From the NCBI GenBank assembly GCA_012841995.1, contig DUTQ01000106.1, positions 1 through 8,209 of the forward strand: 8,209 bases of DNA, in the 5' to 3' direction. The position numbers were made by a program, and so were the translations under genes. Under the pieces are notes generated by a model. It made no database searches. It was not told the origin of the DNA and saw only the letters and a list, made by a program, of their open reading frames with translations. Positions 1-6,495 of the stretch are shown here, piece by piece. Origin of the DNA: Thermoanaerobacterales bacterium. GTDB lineage: Bacteria > Bacillota > Thermosediminibacteria > Thermosediminibacterales > Tepidanaerobacteraceae. How positions within the stretch are numbered: the stretch's first letter is position 1; each line of letters opens with the position of its first letter.

Positions 1-1678
1 AGAAACCAGTATAGTTACAATCATTGTAGTATTATCAAGCTTTTTCGAAAATTTTTATTTTAAAATAAAACAAAATGAACTAATAAATGAGGGCCAGCAA
101 CTCATAACACTGATATTACAGGGTGCAGATCCTTTGGAATTGTTGGATGTCAGTAAATTTATAAATGCCCATGCTGTCATTGTTGATAAAAAAGGCCTGA
201 TAAAAGTAGGTTCAGGTTTTTATAAACGTGATGGAATGGGGATGGCGAAAAAACAATTTACTGAAGTTTTAAAGGGGAATATTGTGGTCCACAAGGGGCA
301 TATGCCTCAATTTAATGCTGCTATGCTGACTGTAGCCTTGCCAATAAAAACAGAGGTTGGAGTAGCAGGTGCTTTGATTTTATATTCACCTATGGCATCA
401 ATACAAAGCTCAATATGGCATATAAGGCGGCTCATATTGATAGCAGGGGCATCATCAGTGTTGATTGCTACTGTCCTCAGTTTTGTGTTGTCAAAAAACA
501 TATCAAAGCCCCTTGTAGAGATGAAAAACATAGCGGAGGATATGGCAAAGGGCAATTTTGATAATACTATTGAAGTTACATCAGATGATGAAATAGGGAC
601 ACTGGCTAAAACTATGAACTATATGTCATCTGCATTGGAAACAAATATAAACGCCCTATCCAATGAAAAAAAACAGCTGCATGGCATTCTTCAAAGCATG
701 ACAGATGGGGTTATAACATTTAATGCAGATGGTGATGTTATACTGGTAAACCCTCAAGCACTGGAAATATTGAGTTTAGATATCAGCGAGAATGAAGGAA
801 AGTATTTTGATAAACTATTGCCGCTTTATGACAAGGTAAGAGAAGACAATTCCATTCTTCATGAAGAAGTTAATATGGGTGGGAGAATTATAAGTGTGAG
901 AATGGCCCCTTTATTTAATGAAAAGCATTTTTTGTGGGGAGTTGTGGCAGTATTGCAGGACGTAACCATAGAACGAAAAACAGAGCATATGAGAAGAGAG
1001 TTTGTAAGTAATGTTTCCCACGAGCTGCGGACACCTCTTTCATATCTTCAAGGATACACTGAAGCCCTTTTGGATGGAATGGCCAAAGACTCTGATGAAA
1101 AGCAAAAATACCTAAATATTATACATGAAGAGACATTGCGACTTAGACGGCTTGTCAATGAATTATTGGATCTTTCGAGAATTGAAACAGGCCAAATAGC
1201 TATTGATAAAAAAATGATATCGATTAATAAGATAATTGAGAGGGTTATAAAAAAAGTAGAACCTGCTGTAGACAAGCGCGGTGTTAAAATAGAAACACAA
1301 TATGAGGATCTGCCCATGATTGCAGCTGATGAAGACAGGATACAACAGGTTATCTTAAACCTTGTGGATAATGCAATAAGGTACACTAAATCAAACGGTA
1401 AAATAACTATAAAGGCAAGCAATAGTAAAGGTGGTATAGTAGTATCTATAAGGGATGATGGTGAGGGTATACCTGAGGATGAACTTCCATTTATTTGGGA
1501 CAGGTTCTATAAAACAGACAAATCTAGAGTAAGGGATAAGGGAGGCACTGGCTTGGGCCTTGCCATAGTAAAAAACATTGTGGAATTGCATGACGGGAAA
1601 GTATGGGCTAAGAATTGTAAAAAAGGCGGTGCGGAATTTTCATTTTTCCTTCCTGAAAAATCTAATGATATGGAGTGA
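1..1678 (+). CDS. Sensor histidine kinase (PhoR/ResE/WalK-like), 5' end cut off by the window edge
   Basis: This is a membrane two-component kinase that autophosphorylates on histidine and passes phosphate to a response regulator. The frame is open from base 2, so the TTG at 134 is not the real start. About 558 residues are visible. In order: the end of a first membrane helix (about bases 5-61), an extracytoplasmic domain of about 120 residues, a second membrane helix (431-493), HAMP (494-652), PAS (about 677-973), HisKA with the SHELRTP box (phospho-His codon at 1019-1021), and an HATPase domain with N box (NLVDNA), DDGEGI, the FYKTDKSR segment and GGTGLGLAIV (about 1316-1657). All catalytic boxes are intact. 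This class usually sits just downstream of an OmpR-type regulator gene, which would be off the left edge. The ligand is not evident. The family is certain; the exact subfamily name is not. Confidence 0.95.
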   Translation, partial: ETSIVTIIVVLSSFFENFYFKIKQNELINEGQQLITLILQGADPLELLDVSKFINAHAVIVDKKGLIKVGSGFYKRDGMGMAKKQFTEVLKGNIVVHKGHMPQFNAAMLTVALPIKTEVGVAGALILYSPMASIQSSIWHIRRLILIAGASSVLIATVLSFVLSKNISKPLVEMKNIAEDMAKGNFDNTIEVTSDDEIGTLAKTMNYMSSALETNINALSNEKKQLHGILQSMTDGVITFNADGDVILVNPQALEILSLDISENEGKYFDKLLPLYDKVREDNSILHEEVNMGGRIISVRMAPLFNEKHFLWGVVAVLQDVTIERKTEHMRREFVSNVSHELRTPLSYLQGYTEALLDGMAKDSDEKQKYLNIIHEETLRLRRLVNELLDLSRIETGQIAIDKKMISINKIIERVIKKVEPAVDKRGVKIETQYEDLPMIAADEDRIQQVILNLVDNAIRYTKSNGKITIKASNSKGGIVVSIRDDGEGIPEDELPFIWDRFYKTDKSRVRDKGGTGLGLAIVKNIVELHDGKVWAKNCKKGGAEFSFFLPEKSNDME

Positions 1679-1683
1679 TAAAT

Positions 1684-2250
1684 ATGGCTATTGTAATAGG
1701 AATTGCTGGATATTCTGGCAGTGGTAAGACAACATTATTGGAAAAGCTTATTTCCGATATGAAACAACAAGGTCTTAAAATAGGGGTAATTAAGCACTCA
1801 TCACATGATATGGATTTGGGAAAAAAAGACACTGCGAAGTTTTTTTATTCTGGTGCAGATGAAGTTATTACTTCGGGCAAAAACGCAGTTTTAAGAATTT
1901 CCAAACCAACCGATGGCCATGGCTTAACGCAACTTGTAAATTCAATAAGCTCTTCTGATGTGATCTTTGTGGAAGGCTATAAAAAGGCAGATATACCTAA
2001 AATTGTTGTTTTAAACAGTGGGCTTGAGGAAGGATACGAGCTATTGATGGACCAAAATACTAGGGCGGTAATAATCGATGACTGGAGCATCTTTGAATGT
2101 ATAAAAAAACATTATAATTATGCAAAGCTTGAAAAGCAAAAAGATCAAAATCATGGCAGACTTATTTTGTCAGAAATTAATCTTCCCGTGTTTATAAGAG
2201 ATGATATAGAAGGGATAATACACTTTATAAAATGCTGTTTTTGCAATTAG
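1684..2250 (+). CDS. mobB: MobB, molybdopterin-guanine dinucleotide biosynthesis accessory GTPase
   Basis: MobB is a P-loop GTP-binding protein that assists MobA in attaching a nucleotide to molybdopterin in the cytoplasm. The protein has 188 residues from ATG 1684. It shows Walker A GYSGSGKTT (residues 9-17), the family motif IKHSSHD (36-42), a Walker B-like DVIFVEG (92-98), and the typical ending LPVFIRDDIEGI. GTG 1675 would overlap the kinase stop, but GGAG at 1672-1675 sits 8 bases before ATG 1684, so ATG is preferred. Only 5 bases separate it from the kinase stop, which implies co-transcription and probably translational coupling. The protein ends in KCCFCN, three cysteines in the last five residues, which is unusual for the family as I know it. 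No other molybdenum-cofactor gene is in view, so the substrate enzyme is unknown. Confidence 0.92.
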   Translation: MAIVIGIAGYSGSGKTTLLEKLISDMKQQGLKIGVIKHSSHDMDLGKKDTAKFFYSGADEVITSGKNAVLRISKPTDGHGLTQLVNSISSSDVIFVEGYKKADIPKIVVLNSGLEEGYELLMDQNTRAVIIDDWSIFECIKKHYNYAKLEKQKDQNHGRLILSEINLPVFIRDDIEGIIHFIKCCFCN

Positions 2251-2254
2251 AAAA

Positions 2255-2271
2255 GGCAGGAGTATCCTGCC
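2255..2271 (+). terminator. Perfect hairpin just after mobB, possible terminator
   Basis: GGCAGGA and TCCTGCC form a perfect 7-bp GC-rich stem around a GTA loop, starting 4 bases after the mobB stop. No T-run follows (the next bases are GCAAAAG), so it does not meet the classic intrinsic terminator rule. It may instead be an RNA 3'-end stabiliser or a weak or factor-dependent terminator. Confidence 0.4.
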
Positions 2272-2280
2272 GCAAAAGAC

Positions 2281-2351
2281 GGGTCCTAATCGACCCATAT
2301 ATGATAAAGGGGGGGATTTACAGGAGGTTTTTAAAATATATTCCTCCCTGT
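2281..2351 (+). other. Two further hairpins between mobB and the metal-sensor gene
   Basis: GGGTC (2281-2285) pairs with GACCC (2292-2296). Then ACAGGAGG (2320-2327) pairs with CCTCCCTGT (2343-2351), with one bulged C and an AT-rich loop. The second 5' arm contains an AGGAGG that looks like a ribosome site, but I find no convincing reading frame after it. With the hairpin at 2255-2271 there are three stem-loops in about 100 bases. Their role is unknown: tandem 3'-end structures of the kinase-mobB transcript, or a small structured RNA. Confidence 0.4.
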
Positions 2352-2363
2352 TGATTATTGTAA

Positions 2364-2369
2364 TATACT
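2364..2369 (+). promoter_or_regulatory. Possible -10 element (TATACT) for the metal-sensor gene
   Basis: TATACT matches 5 of 6 bases of the sigma-A -10 consensus and lies 68 bases before the TTG start. No good -35 is present at 16-18 bases upstream, as expected if an activator or an unusual promoter form were used. A short inverted pair TTCA/TGAA (2374-2377, 2385-2388) just downstream could be part of an operator, but it is too weak to claim. Confidence 0.3.
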
Positions 2370-2436
2370 ATCATTCAATTTTGCTGAAACTTTAACAGAA
2401 GTGTGATGATTTTGTGAAGGATAGGAGGTATTTACC

Positions 2437-2811
2437 TTGGGCAACAACCCAAAAGAGGATACTGATTTCTGTGATATTTTTTGTTTTGATGAAGAAAAGG
2501 TAAAAAGATTAATAGGTAGCGTACCTGACATGTCTGACCTTGCAGAGCTTTTCAAGGTTTTAGCTGATGAAACCCGAGTAAAAATTGTATATATACTATC
2601 AAAAGAGGAGCTATGTGTTTGCGATATTGCAACAATTTTAAGCACGACTGTTTCGAATATCTCACACCATTTAAGAGTATTAAGGGGTGCTCGTCTTGTA
2701 AAGTTTCGCAGAGAAGGCAAACAAGTTTTTTATTCATTAGATGATGACCATGTACTAAACATAATAAAAGAGGGCTTTGATCATGCTAAACACATAAAAA
2801 GCGAAGGGTGA
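2437..2811 (+). CDS. CadC/CzrA-like ArsR-family metal-responsive repressor
   Basis: This is a winged-helix repressor that would leave DNA when it binds a soft or transition metal. It has 124 residues. TTG is the start because AGGAGG (2423-2428) lies exactly 8 bases upstream and the N-terminus aligns with CadC. The HTH core runs LAELFKVLADETR to SNISHHLRVLR (about residues 35-83). Both metal sites of the family are present: the CadC-type thiolate site with C12, C16, C60 and C62 (DFCDIFC and ELCVCD), and the second helix-5 site with D103, H105, H116 and H119, the DxH...HxxH pattern of the zinc sensor CzrA. Likely inducers are therefore Cd/Pb/Zn. No efflux ATPase or transporter is adjacent. Its target may be itself or a distant gene. 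The family is certain; the metal is inferred from residues. Confidence 0.93.
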   Translation: MGNNPKEDTDFCDIFCFDEEKVKRLIGSVPDMSDLAELFKVLADETRVKIVYILSKEELCVCDIATILSTTVSNISHHLRVLRGARLVKFRREGKQVFYSLDDDHVLNIIKEGFDHAKHIKSEG

Positions 2812-2835
2812 AAACCTTCCCGTCTATGGTATAAT
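2808..2835 (+). promoter_or_regulatory. Extended -10 promoter for uvrC
   Basis: TATGGTATAAT contains a perfect TATAAT (2830-2835) with the TGn extension (TG at 2827-2828). A weak -35, GTGAAA (2808-2813), lies 16 bases upstream and overlaps the metal-sensor stop codon. Transcription would begin near 2842, giving a leader of only about 13 bases with GGGAGG at its very 5' end. Confidence 0.65.
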
Positions 2836-2854
2836 TATGGCGGGAGGTTTTTTT
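2813..2854 (+). terminator. Intrinsic terminator of the metal-sensor gene, with the uvrC promoter in its loop
   Basis: AACCTTCCCG (2813-2822) pairs with CGGGAGGTT (2841-2849), with one bulged T, followed by a T-run through 2854. The upstream A-run can extend the stem. It starts 2 bases after the TGA stop. The 18-base loop is unusually long and contains the uvrC -10 element. The 3' arm doubles as the uvrC ribosome site, so any read-through RNA would mask that site. Confidence 0.65.
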
Positions 2855-4690
2855 ATGTTTGATACCGACAGACTTTCTTCCTTTCCGGAAAAGCCCGGAG
2901 TATATATAATGAAAGATAAAAAGGGTAAAATTATATATGTGGGAAAGGCCGTATCATTGAAAAATCGTGTGCGGTCCTATTTTCAGTCCTCTAAAAATCT
3001 CTCAGTTAAAGTGAACTCTATGGTGTCAAAGATTGACGATATTGAATATATAATTACGGATTCTGAAGTTGAAGCATTGATTTTAGAATGTAATCTGATA
3101 AAACATCATCATCCTAAATACAATGTACTTTTAAGAGATGACAAGCAGTACCCATATATAAAAATCACATTATATGAACGATTTCCCAGGATACAGGTTG
3201 TTCGCAAAATCAAAAAAGACGGAGCTAGGTATTTCGGTCCTTATACCAATGCGGGTGCTATGCGGGAAGCCATTGATGTTATAAGAAAGGTTTTTCCGAT
3301 AAGAAGTTGTAACAAGGATTTAAACAACGTGCCTTTAGAAGAAAGAGCCTGTCTTAATTATCACATCAAAAGATGTATGGCGCCATGCCAAGGGAGTATA
3401 GATGAGCAAGAATATGATGAAATAATCAATAGTGTTACTATGCTTCTTGAAGGCAAGCAGGAAGCTTTGGTTGACAAGCTCAAACAAAAGATGCAAAAAG
3501 CTGCTGAAGAATTGGATTTTGAATGGGCGGCAGTTATCCGAAATCAAATAATGGCACTGGAAAAAATCCTTGAAAGGCAAAAGATTGTTTCAAACGATAT
3601 GGTAGATCAAGATGTGATTGCAATGGCACGCGGCCTTGACATGGCATGTGTCCAGGTATTTTTTGTGCGCAAGGGCAAACTCATCGAAAGAGAGCAATTT
3701 ATCTTAAAAGACACTGATGGTGTTGAGAGAATTGAAATATTGACTTCTTTTGTAAAACAGTTTTATGATAATGCAACATTTATTCCAAAACAAATAATCA
3801 TTGAGGAAGATATAGAAGATAAAGACATTATCGAAGATTGGTTACATCAAAAAAAAGGTGTAAAGGTGAATATAATGATTCCTCAACGTGGGGAAAAAAA
3901 ACAGCTTGCAGAGATGGTTGCAGAAAACGCAAGAAACTACCTTGAACAATGGAAAAACAAGGAAATCAAGTTAAAGACTAGAAATAAAACAGCCATAAGT
4001 GAGCTTAAAAAATATTTAAAACTTGAAGATATACCGTATCGCATAGAGGGTTTTGATATTTCGAATATTCAAGGGACTAGTTCAGTGGCCTCTATGGTAG
4101 TTTTTGAGGATGGCATGCCGAAAAAAGAAGATTATAGAAAGTTTAAAATAAAAACCGTTGATGGCCCCAATGATTTTGAAAGCATAAAAGAGGTAATTTT
4201 CCGCCGTTTCAAGCGGGCTAAATCGGATGAAAAGTTTGGGAATCTTCCAGATCTTTTATTGATAGATGGAGGTAAAGGTCAGCTTAAATATGCTCTTGAA
4301 GCTTTAAAAGAATTAGAAGTATATAATATACCAGTTGTTGGCCTTGCAGAAAAATATGAACAAATTTTTGTAAAAGACAAGGATGATCCGATTATACTGC
4401 CTGATAACTCTGAAGCATTATACCTTGTTCAAAGAGTTAGAGATGAAGCACATCGGTTTGCGCTGAGCTTTCATAGGAGCCTTAGGTCAAAGAAAAATAT
4501 TCGCTCATTGTTGGATGACATTCCCCAAATAGGTAAAAAACGCCGGATAGCACTTCTTAAGACACTAGGCAGTATTGATGAGATAAAAAGAGCATCTGTA
4601 GAAGAACTGACAAAGGTACCGGGTATGAATAAAAAAGCGGCCCAATCGGTCTATAACTATTTTCATAAAAGAACTGATGCGAATTCGTGA
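2855..4690 (+). CDS. uvrC: UvrC, excinuclease ABC subunit C
   Basis: UvrC makes both incisions around a DNA lesion after UvrA/UvrB recognition. It has 611 residues from ATG 2855, normal for the family. GGGAGG (2842-2847) lies 7 bases upstream. An in-frame ATG at 2837 lies between the -10 and the expected RNA start, so it would not be in the mRNA. Domains: GIY-YIG nuclease (GVY 15-17, YVG 28-30, R38, glutamate 73 in EALILE); cysteines 152, 166, 174 and 178 at the positions of the E. coli iron-sulfur ligands; a UVR UvrB-binding segment (about 205-240); an RNase H-like nuclease with D401 (GFDISN), D471 (LLIDGG) and H533 (RDEAH); and tandem helix-hairpin-helix (about 553-607). All catalytic residues are present. 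It has its own promoter and is probably not co-regulated with the metal sensor. No obvious terminator follows. Confidence 0.97.
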   Translation: MFDTDRLSSFPEKPGVYIMKDKKGKIIYVGKAVSLKNRVRSYFQSSKNLSVKVNSMVSKIDDIEYIITDSEVEALILECNLIKHHHPKYNVLLRDDKQYPYIKITLYERFPRIQVVRKIKKDGARYFGPYTNAGAMREAIDVIRKVFPIRSCNKDLNNVPLEERACLNYHIKRCMAPCQGSIDEQEYDEIINSVTMLLEGKQEALVDKLKQKMQKAAEELDFEWAAVIRNQIMALEKILERQKIVSNDMVDQDVIAMARGLDMACVQVFFVRKGKLIEREQFILKDTDGVERIEILTSFVKQFYDNATFIPKQIIIEEDIEDKDIIEDWLHQKKGVKVNIMIPQRGEKKQLAEMVAENARNYLEQWKNKEIKLKTRNKTAISELKKYLKLEDIPYRIEGFDISNIQGTSSVASMVVFEDGMPKKEDYRKFKIKTVDGPNDFESIKEVIFRRFKRAKSDEKFGNLPDLLLIDGGKGQLKYALEALKELEVYNIPVVGLAEKYEQIFVKDKDDPIILPDNSEALYLVQRVRDEAHRFALSFHRSLRSKKNIRSLLDDIPQIGKKRRIALLKTLGSIDEIKRASVEELTKVPGMNKKAAQSVYNYFHKRTDANS

Positions 4691-4753
4691 AACTTATAAT
4701 ATCAAAGGAATGTTGCCTACTTTTACTTGACACTAACATTTTTATCCGAGAGC

Positions 4754-4782
4754 TTGACTTGTGACATGCTTTAGTATATATT
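4754..4782 (+). promoter_or_regulatory. Sigma-A-type promoter for the glyQS T-box leader
   Basis: TTGACT (4754-4759), a 17-base spacer and TATATT (4777-4782) make a good consensus promoter, with initiation expected near 4788-4790. The RNA would therefore start right at the first arm of the T-box Stem I. A second TTGACA at 4727-4732 has no matching -10. The stretch from 4691 to 4753 otherwise shows nothing I can interpret. Confidence 0.7.
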
Positions 4783-4789
4783 TTTAAAC

Positions 4790-4993
4790 AAACCGTAAAG
4801 TCTTTTTTTCACTGTGTAAAGCGAGCAGAGGATGGTGGAAGCTCTGTGACATAAAAAGGACCAGGGAACGGGAAATTAAAAAACAAATGAATATAACGGT
4901 TTTTCGAAAAAGTGGCAGGTGAAAAACTGCAACTAGGGTGGAACCGTCCTAATAGAAAGGACCCCTAGACCTTTTATAGGTTTAGGGTTTTTT
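4790..4993 (+). ncRNA. T-box riboswitch controlling glyQS
   Basis: This leader senses uncharged tRNA-Gly and lets transcription continue into glyQS when charging falls. Visible parts: an apical Stem I loop GGATGGTGGAA (4830-4840) closed by GAGC/GCTC (4823-4826, 4841-4844); a probable Stem I base CCGT/ACGG (4793-4796, 4868-4871); a probable Stem III, CGGTTTTTC/GAAAAACTG (4897-4905, 4921-4929); and the T-box GGGTGGAACCGTCC (4936-4949). The antiterminator is CTAGGG/CCCTAG (4933-4938, 4963-4968) plus GTCC/GGAC (4946-4949, 4959-4962), around the bulge TGGAACC. It competes with the terminator at 4963-4993. UGGA would pair with UCCA-3', fitting the U73 discriminator of tRNA-Gly. Stem II appears absent, as in other glycine T-boxes. 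The specifier triplet is unclear: there is no GGC before 4914. Confidence 0.93.
4963..4993 (+). terminator. Regulated terminator of the glyQS T-box
   Basis: CCCTAGACCT (4963-4972) pairs with AGGTTTAGGG (4978-4987), 10 pairs including one G-U, around a TTTAT loop and followed by six T (4988-4993). Its 5' arm is shared with the antiterminator, so the two structures exclude each other. Confidence 0.92.
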
Positions 4994-5035
4994 GTATTTT
5001 GAGGTTCTGGAAGAAAATATGAAAGGGGTATTTAT

Positions 5036-6418
5036 GTGCCTAAAAATGACGAAAAAAAAATGAACAAAATAATATCTCTATGTAAAAGGCGTGGTTTTGT
5101 ATTTCAGGGGTCCGAGATATATGGAGGTCTGGCAAATACATGGGATTATGGCCCATTGGGTGCTGAACTTAAACAAAACGTAAAGCGCATTTGGTGGAAA
5201 AAAATGGTACATGAGAGAGATGATATTGTAGGGCTTGATAGTGCTATACTCATGCACCCGAGGGTTTGGGAGGCATCAGGCCATGTGGCAGGTTTTAATG
5301 ATGCTCTTGTAGACTGCAAACAGTGTAAATCTCGTTTTAGAGCAGACCACCTTATTGAAGATGCAATTGGTGCACATGTGGAAGGCAAAAGTGTTAAAGA
5401 GCTTACCGAAATCATCCGTGAAAACAATATAAAATGTCCAGTATGTGGTACTGTATCATGGACAGATGCTAGGGTTTTCAACCTCATGTTCAAGACACAT
5501 CAAGGTGTTACAGAAGAGGCTGCATCTACCGTTTATCTAAGGCCTGAAACAGCTCAGGGTATTTTTGTAAACTTTAAAAATGTCCTTGATTCAAGTCGCA
5601 TGAAATTGCCCTTTGGCATAGCACAGATAGGCAAAGCATTTAGAAATGAAATTACGCCAGGGAATTTTATATTTAGGACAAGAGAGTTTGAACAAATGGA
5701 AATGGAGTTTTTTGTAAAACCCGGAGAAGATATGGAATGGTTTGAGTATTGGAGACAATTTATGGTTGACTTTTTTGTTTATTTGGGAGTTAAAAGAGAG
5801 AATCTACGATTAAGAGATCATGCTCCAGAAGAACTTTCTCACTATTCTAAGGCTACTACTGATTTGGAGTATAAATTCCCATTTGGTTGGGGTGAACTTT
5901 GGGGAGTAGCGAATAGAACAGATTTTGACCTTTCAAGACATATGGAATTTTCAGGGAAAACCTTAACTTATTTTGACCAAGCTGAAAACAAACAGATAAC
6001 CCCATATGTTGTTGAGCCATCCCTTGGAGCAGATAGGGCAATATTGGTTTTGTTATGTGATGCTTTCAATGAAGAAGAGGTCAATGGAGATGTTCGCACT
6101 GTATTGAAATTTCATCCGGAAATAGCACCTATAAAATGTGCAGTGTTGCCCCTCTCCAAAAAAGGCAACTTGGAAGAGCTTGCAAAGAAAATCTATAAGA
6201 ATTTAAACAAATATTACCATGTGGAATATGACAATACAGGTAGCATAGGCAAACGCTATCGCCGTCAAGACGAAATAGGAACTCCATATGCGATTACTGT
6301 TGACTTTGATAGTTTGGAAGATGGTAAAGTTACAGTAAGAGATAGAGATACAATGGATCAGGACAGAATTGAAATAGAGAATTTGGAGACATACTTAAGA
6401 GAAAAACTTTGTTTCTAG
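5036..6418 (+). CDS. glyQS: Glycyl-tRNA synthetase, single-chain dimeric (alpha2) type
   Basis: This class II synthetase charges tRNA-Gly with glycine using ATP. At 460 residues it has the usual length of the homodimeric bacterial form, unlike the separate GlyQ/GlyS subunits of Bacillus. Signs: [22 protein letters not shown] (19-40), a cysteine pair CKQC (94-97) with a second CPVC (134-137) that probably bind zinc, RPETAQGIF (169-177), motif 2 FRNE (202-205), motif 3 EPSLGADR (327-334), and a C-terminal anticodon-binding domain (about 365-455) with [19 protein letters not shown] 5036 is chosen because AAGGGG (5023-5028) lies 7 bases upstream. ATG 5034 overlaps it in another frame, and Met9 (ATG 5060) is an in-frame alternative. 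Expression is governed by the T-box just upstream. Confidence 0.97.
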   Translation: MPKNDEKKMNKIISLCKRRGFVFQGSEIYGGLANTWDYGPLGAELKQNVKRIWWKKMVHERDDIVGLDSAILMHPRVWEASGHVAGFNDALVDCKQCKSRFRADHLIEDAIGAHVEGKSVKELTEIIRENNIKCPVCGTVSWTDARVFNLMFKTHQGVTEEAASTVYLRPETAQGIFVNFKNVLDSSRMKLPFGIAQIGKAFRNEITPGNFIFRTREFEQMEMEFFVKPGEDMEWFEYWRQFMVDFFVYLGVKRENLRLRDHAPEELSHYSKATTDLEYKFPFGWGELWGVANRTDFDLSRHMEFSGKTLTYFDQAENKQITPYVVEPSLGADRAILVLLCDAFNEEEVNGDVRTVLKFHPEIAPIKCAVLPLSKKGNLEELAKKIYKNLNKYYHVEYDNTGSIGKRYRRQDEIGTPYAITVDFDSLEDGKVTVRDRDTMDQDRIEIENLETYLREKLCF

Positions 6419-6464
6419 ATAATATTTAATTAAGTTTTGATAGAGTGTATATCTTTTTGAAAAA

Positions 6465-6493
6465 CTGCCCACCCTATTATGAGAGGTGGGCGG
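6465..6493 (+). promoter_or_regulatory. Hairpin that buries the ribosome site of the downstream gene
   Basis: GCCCACC (6467-6473) pairs perfectly with GGTGGGC (6485-6491), extended by a G-U and a C-G pair at the base, around an 11-base loop. The 3' arm includes most of the ribosome site GAGGTG (6483-6488). No T-run follows on the + strand, so termination is unlikely; control or damping of translation is more plausible. On the - strand the hairpin is followed by AGTTTTT, but no convergent gene is present. Confidence 0.5.
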
Positions 6494-6495
6494 AA

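Noticed and set aside
134..136. TTG at 134 as the start of the histidine kinase
   Set aside because: The frame is open back to base 2 and encodes the end of a first membrane helix, so the gene begins outside the window.
1048..1422. A 124-residue open frame on the - strand inside the kinase gene
   Set aside because: It lies opposite the HisKA and HATPase regions, has no ribosome site, and gives a low-complexity Ser/Ile-rich protein. The + strand frame shows all kinase motifs, so this is a shadow.
2355..2720. A 121-residue open frame on the - strand opposite the metal-sensor gene
   Set aside because: Ser-rich composition with no recognisable domain. The + strand gene has full family motifs and a good ribosome site.
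2837..2857. In-frame ATG at 2837 as the uvrC start
   Set aside because: It lies just after the -10 element and before the expected RNA start, lacks a ribosome site, and would add MAGGFF, which looks like translated ribosome-site sequence. ATG 2855 fits better.
4896..4902. ACGGTTT as the 3' base of T-box Stem I, pairing with AAACCGT (4790-4796), giving a GAA-TAT-A specifier
   Set aside because: It would imply a tyrosine codon ahead of a glycine enzyme, makes Stem I lopsided, and competes with a 9-bp Stem III (4897-4929). The UGGA bulge also fits tRNA-Gly.
5146..5493. A 115-residue open frame on the - strand inside glyQS
   Set aside because: It is opposite conserved synthetase motifs and has no start signals or domain; a shadow frame.
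6445..6495. GTG at 6445 as the start of the 136-residue gene
   Set aside because: There is no ribosome site before it, and the extra residues are encoded by the hairpin at 6465-6493. ATG 6496 has GAGGTG 7 bases upstream.
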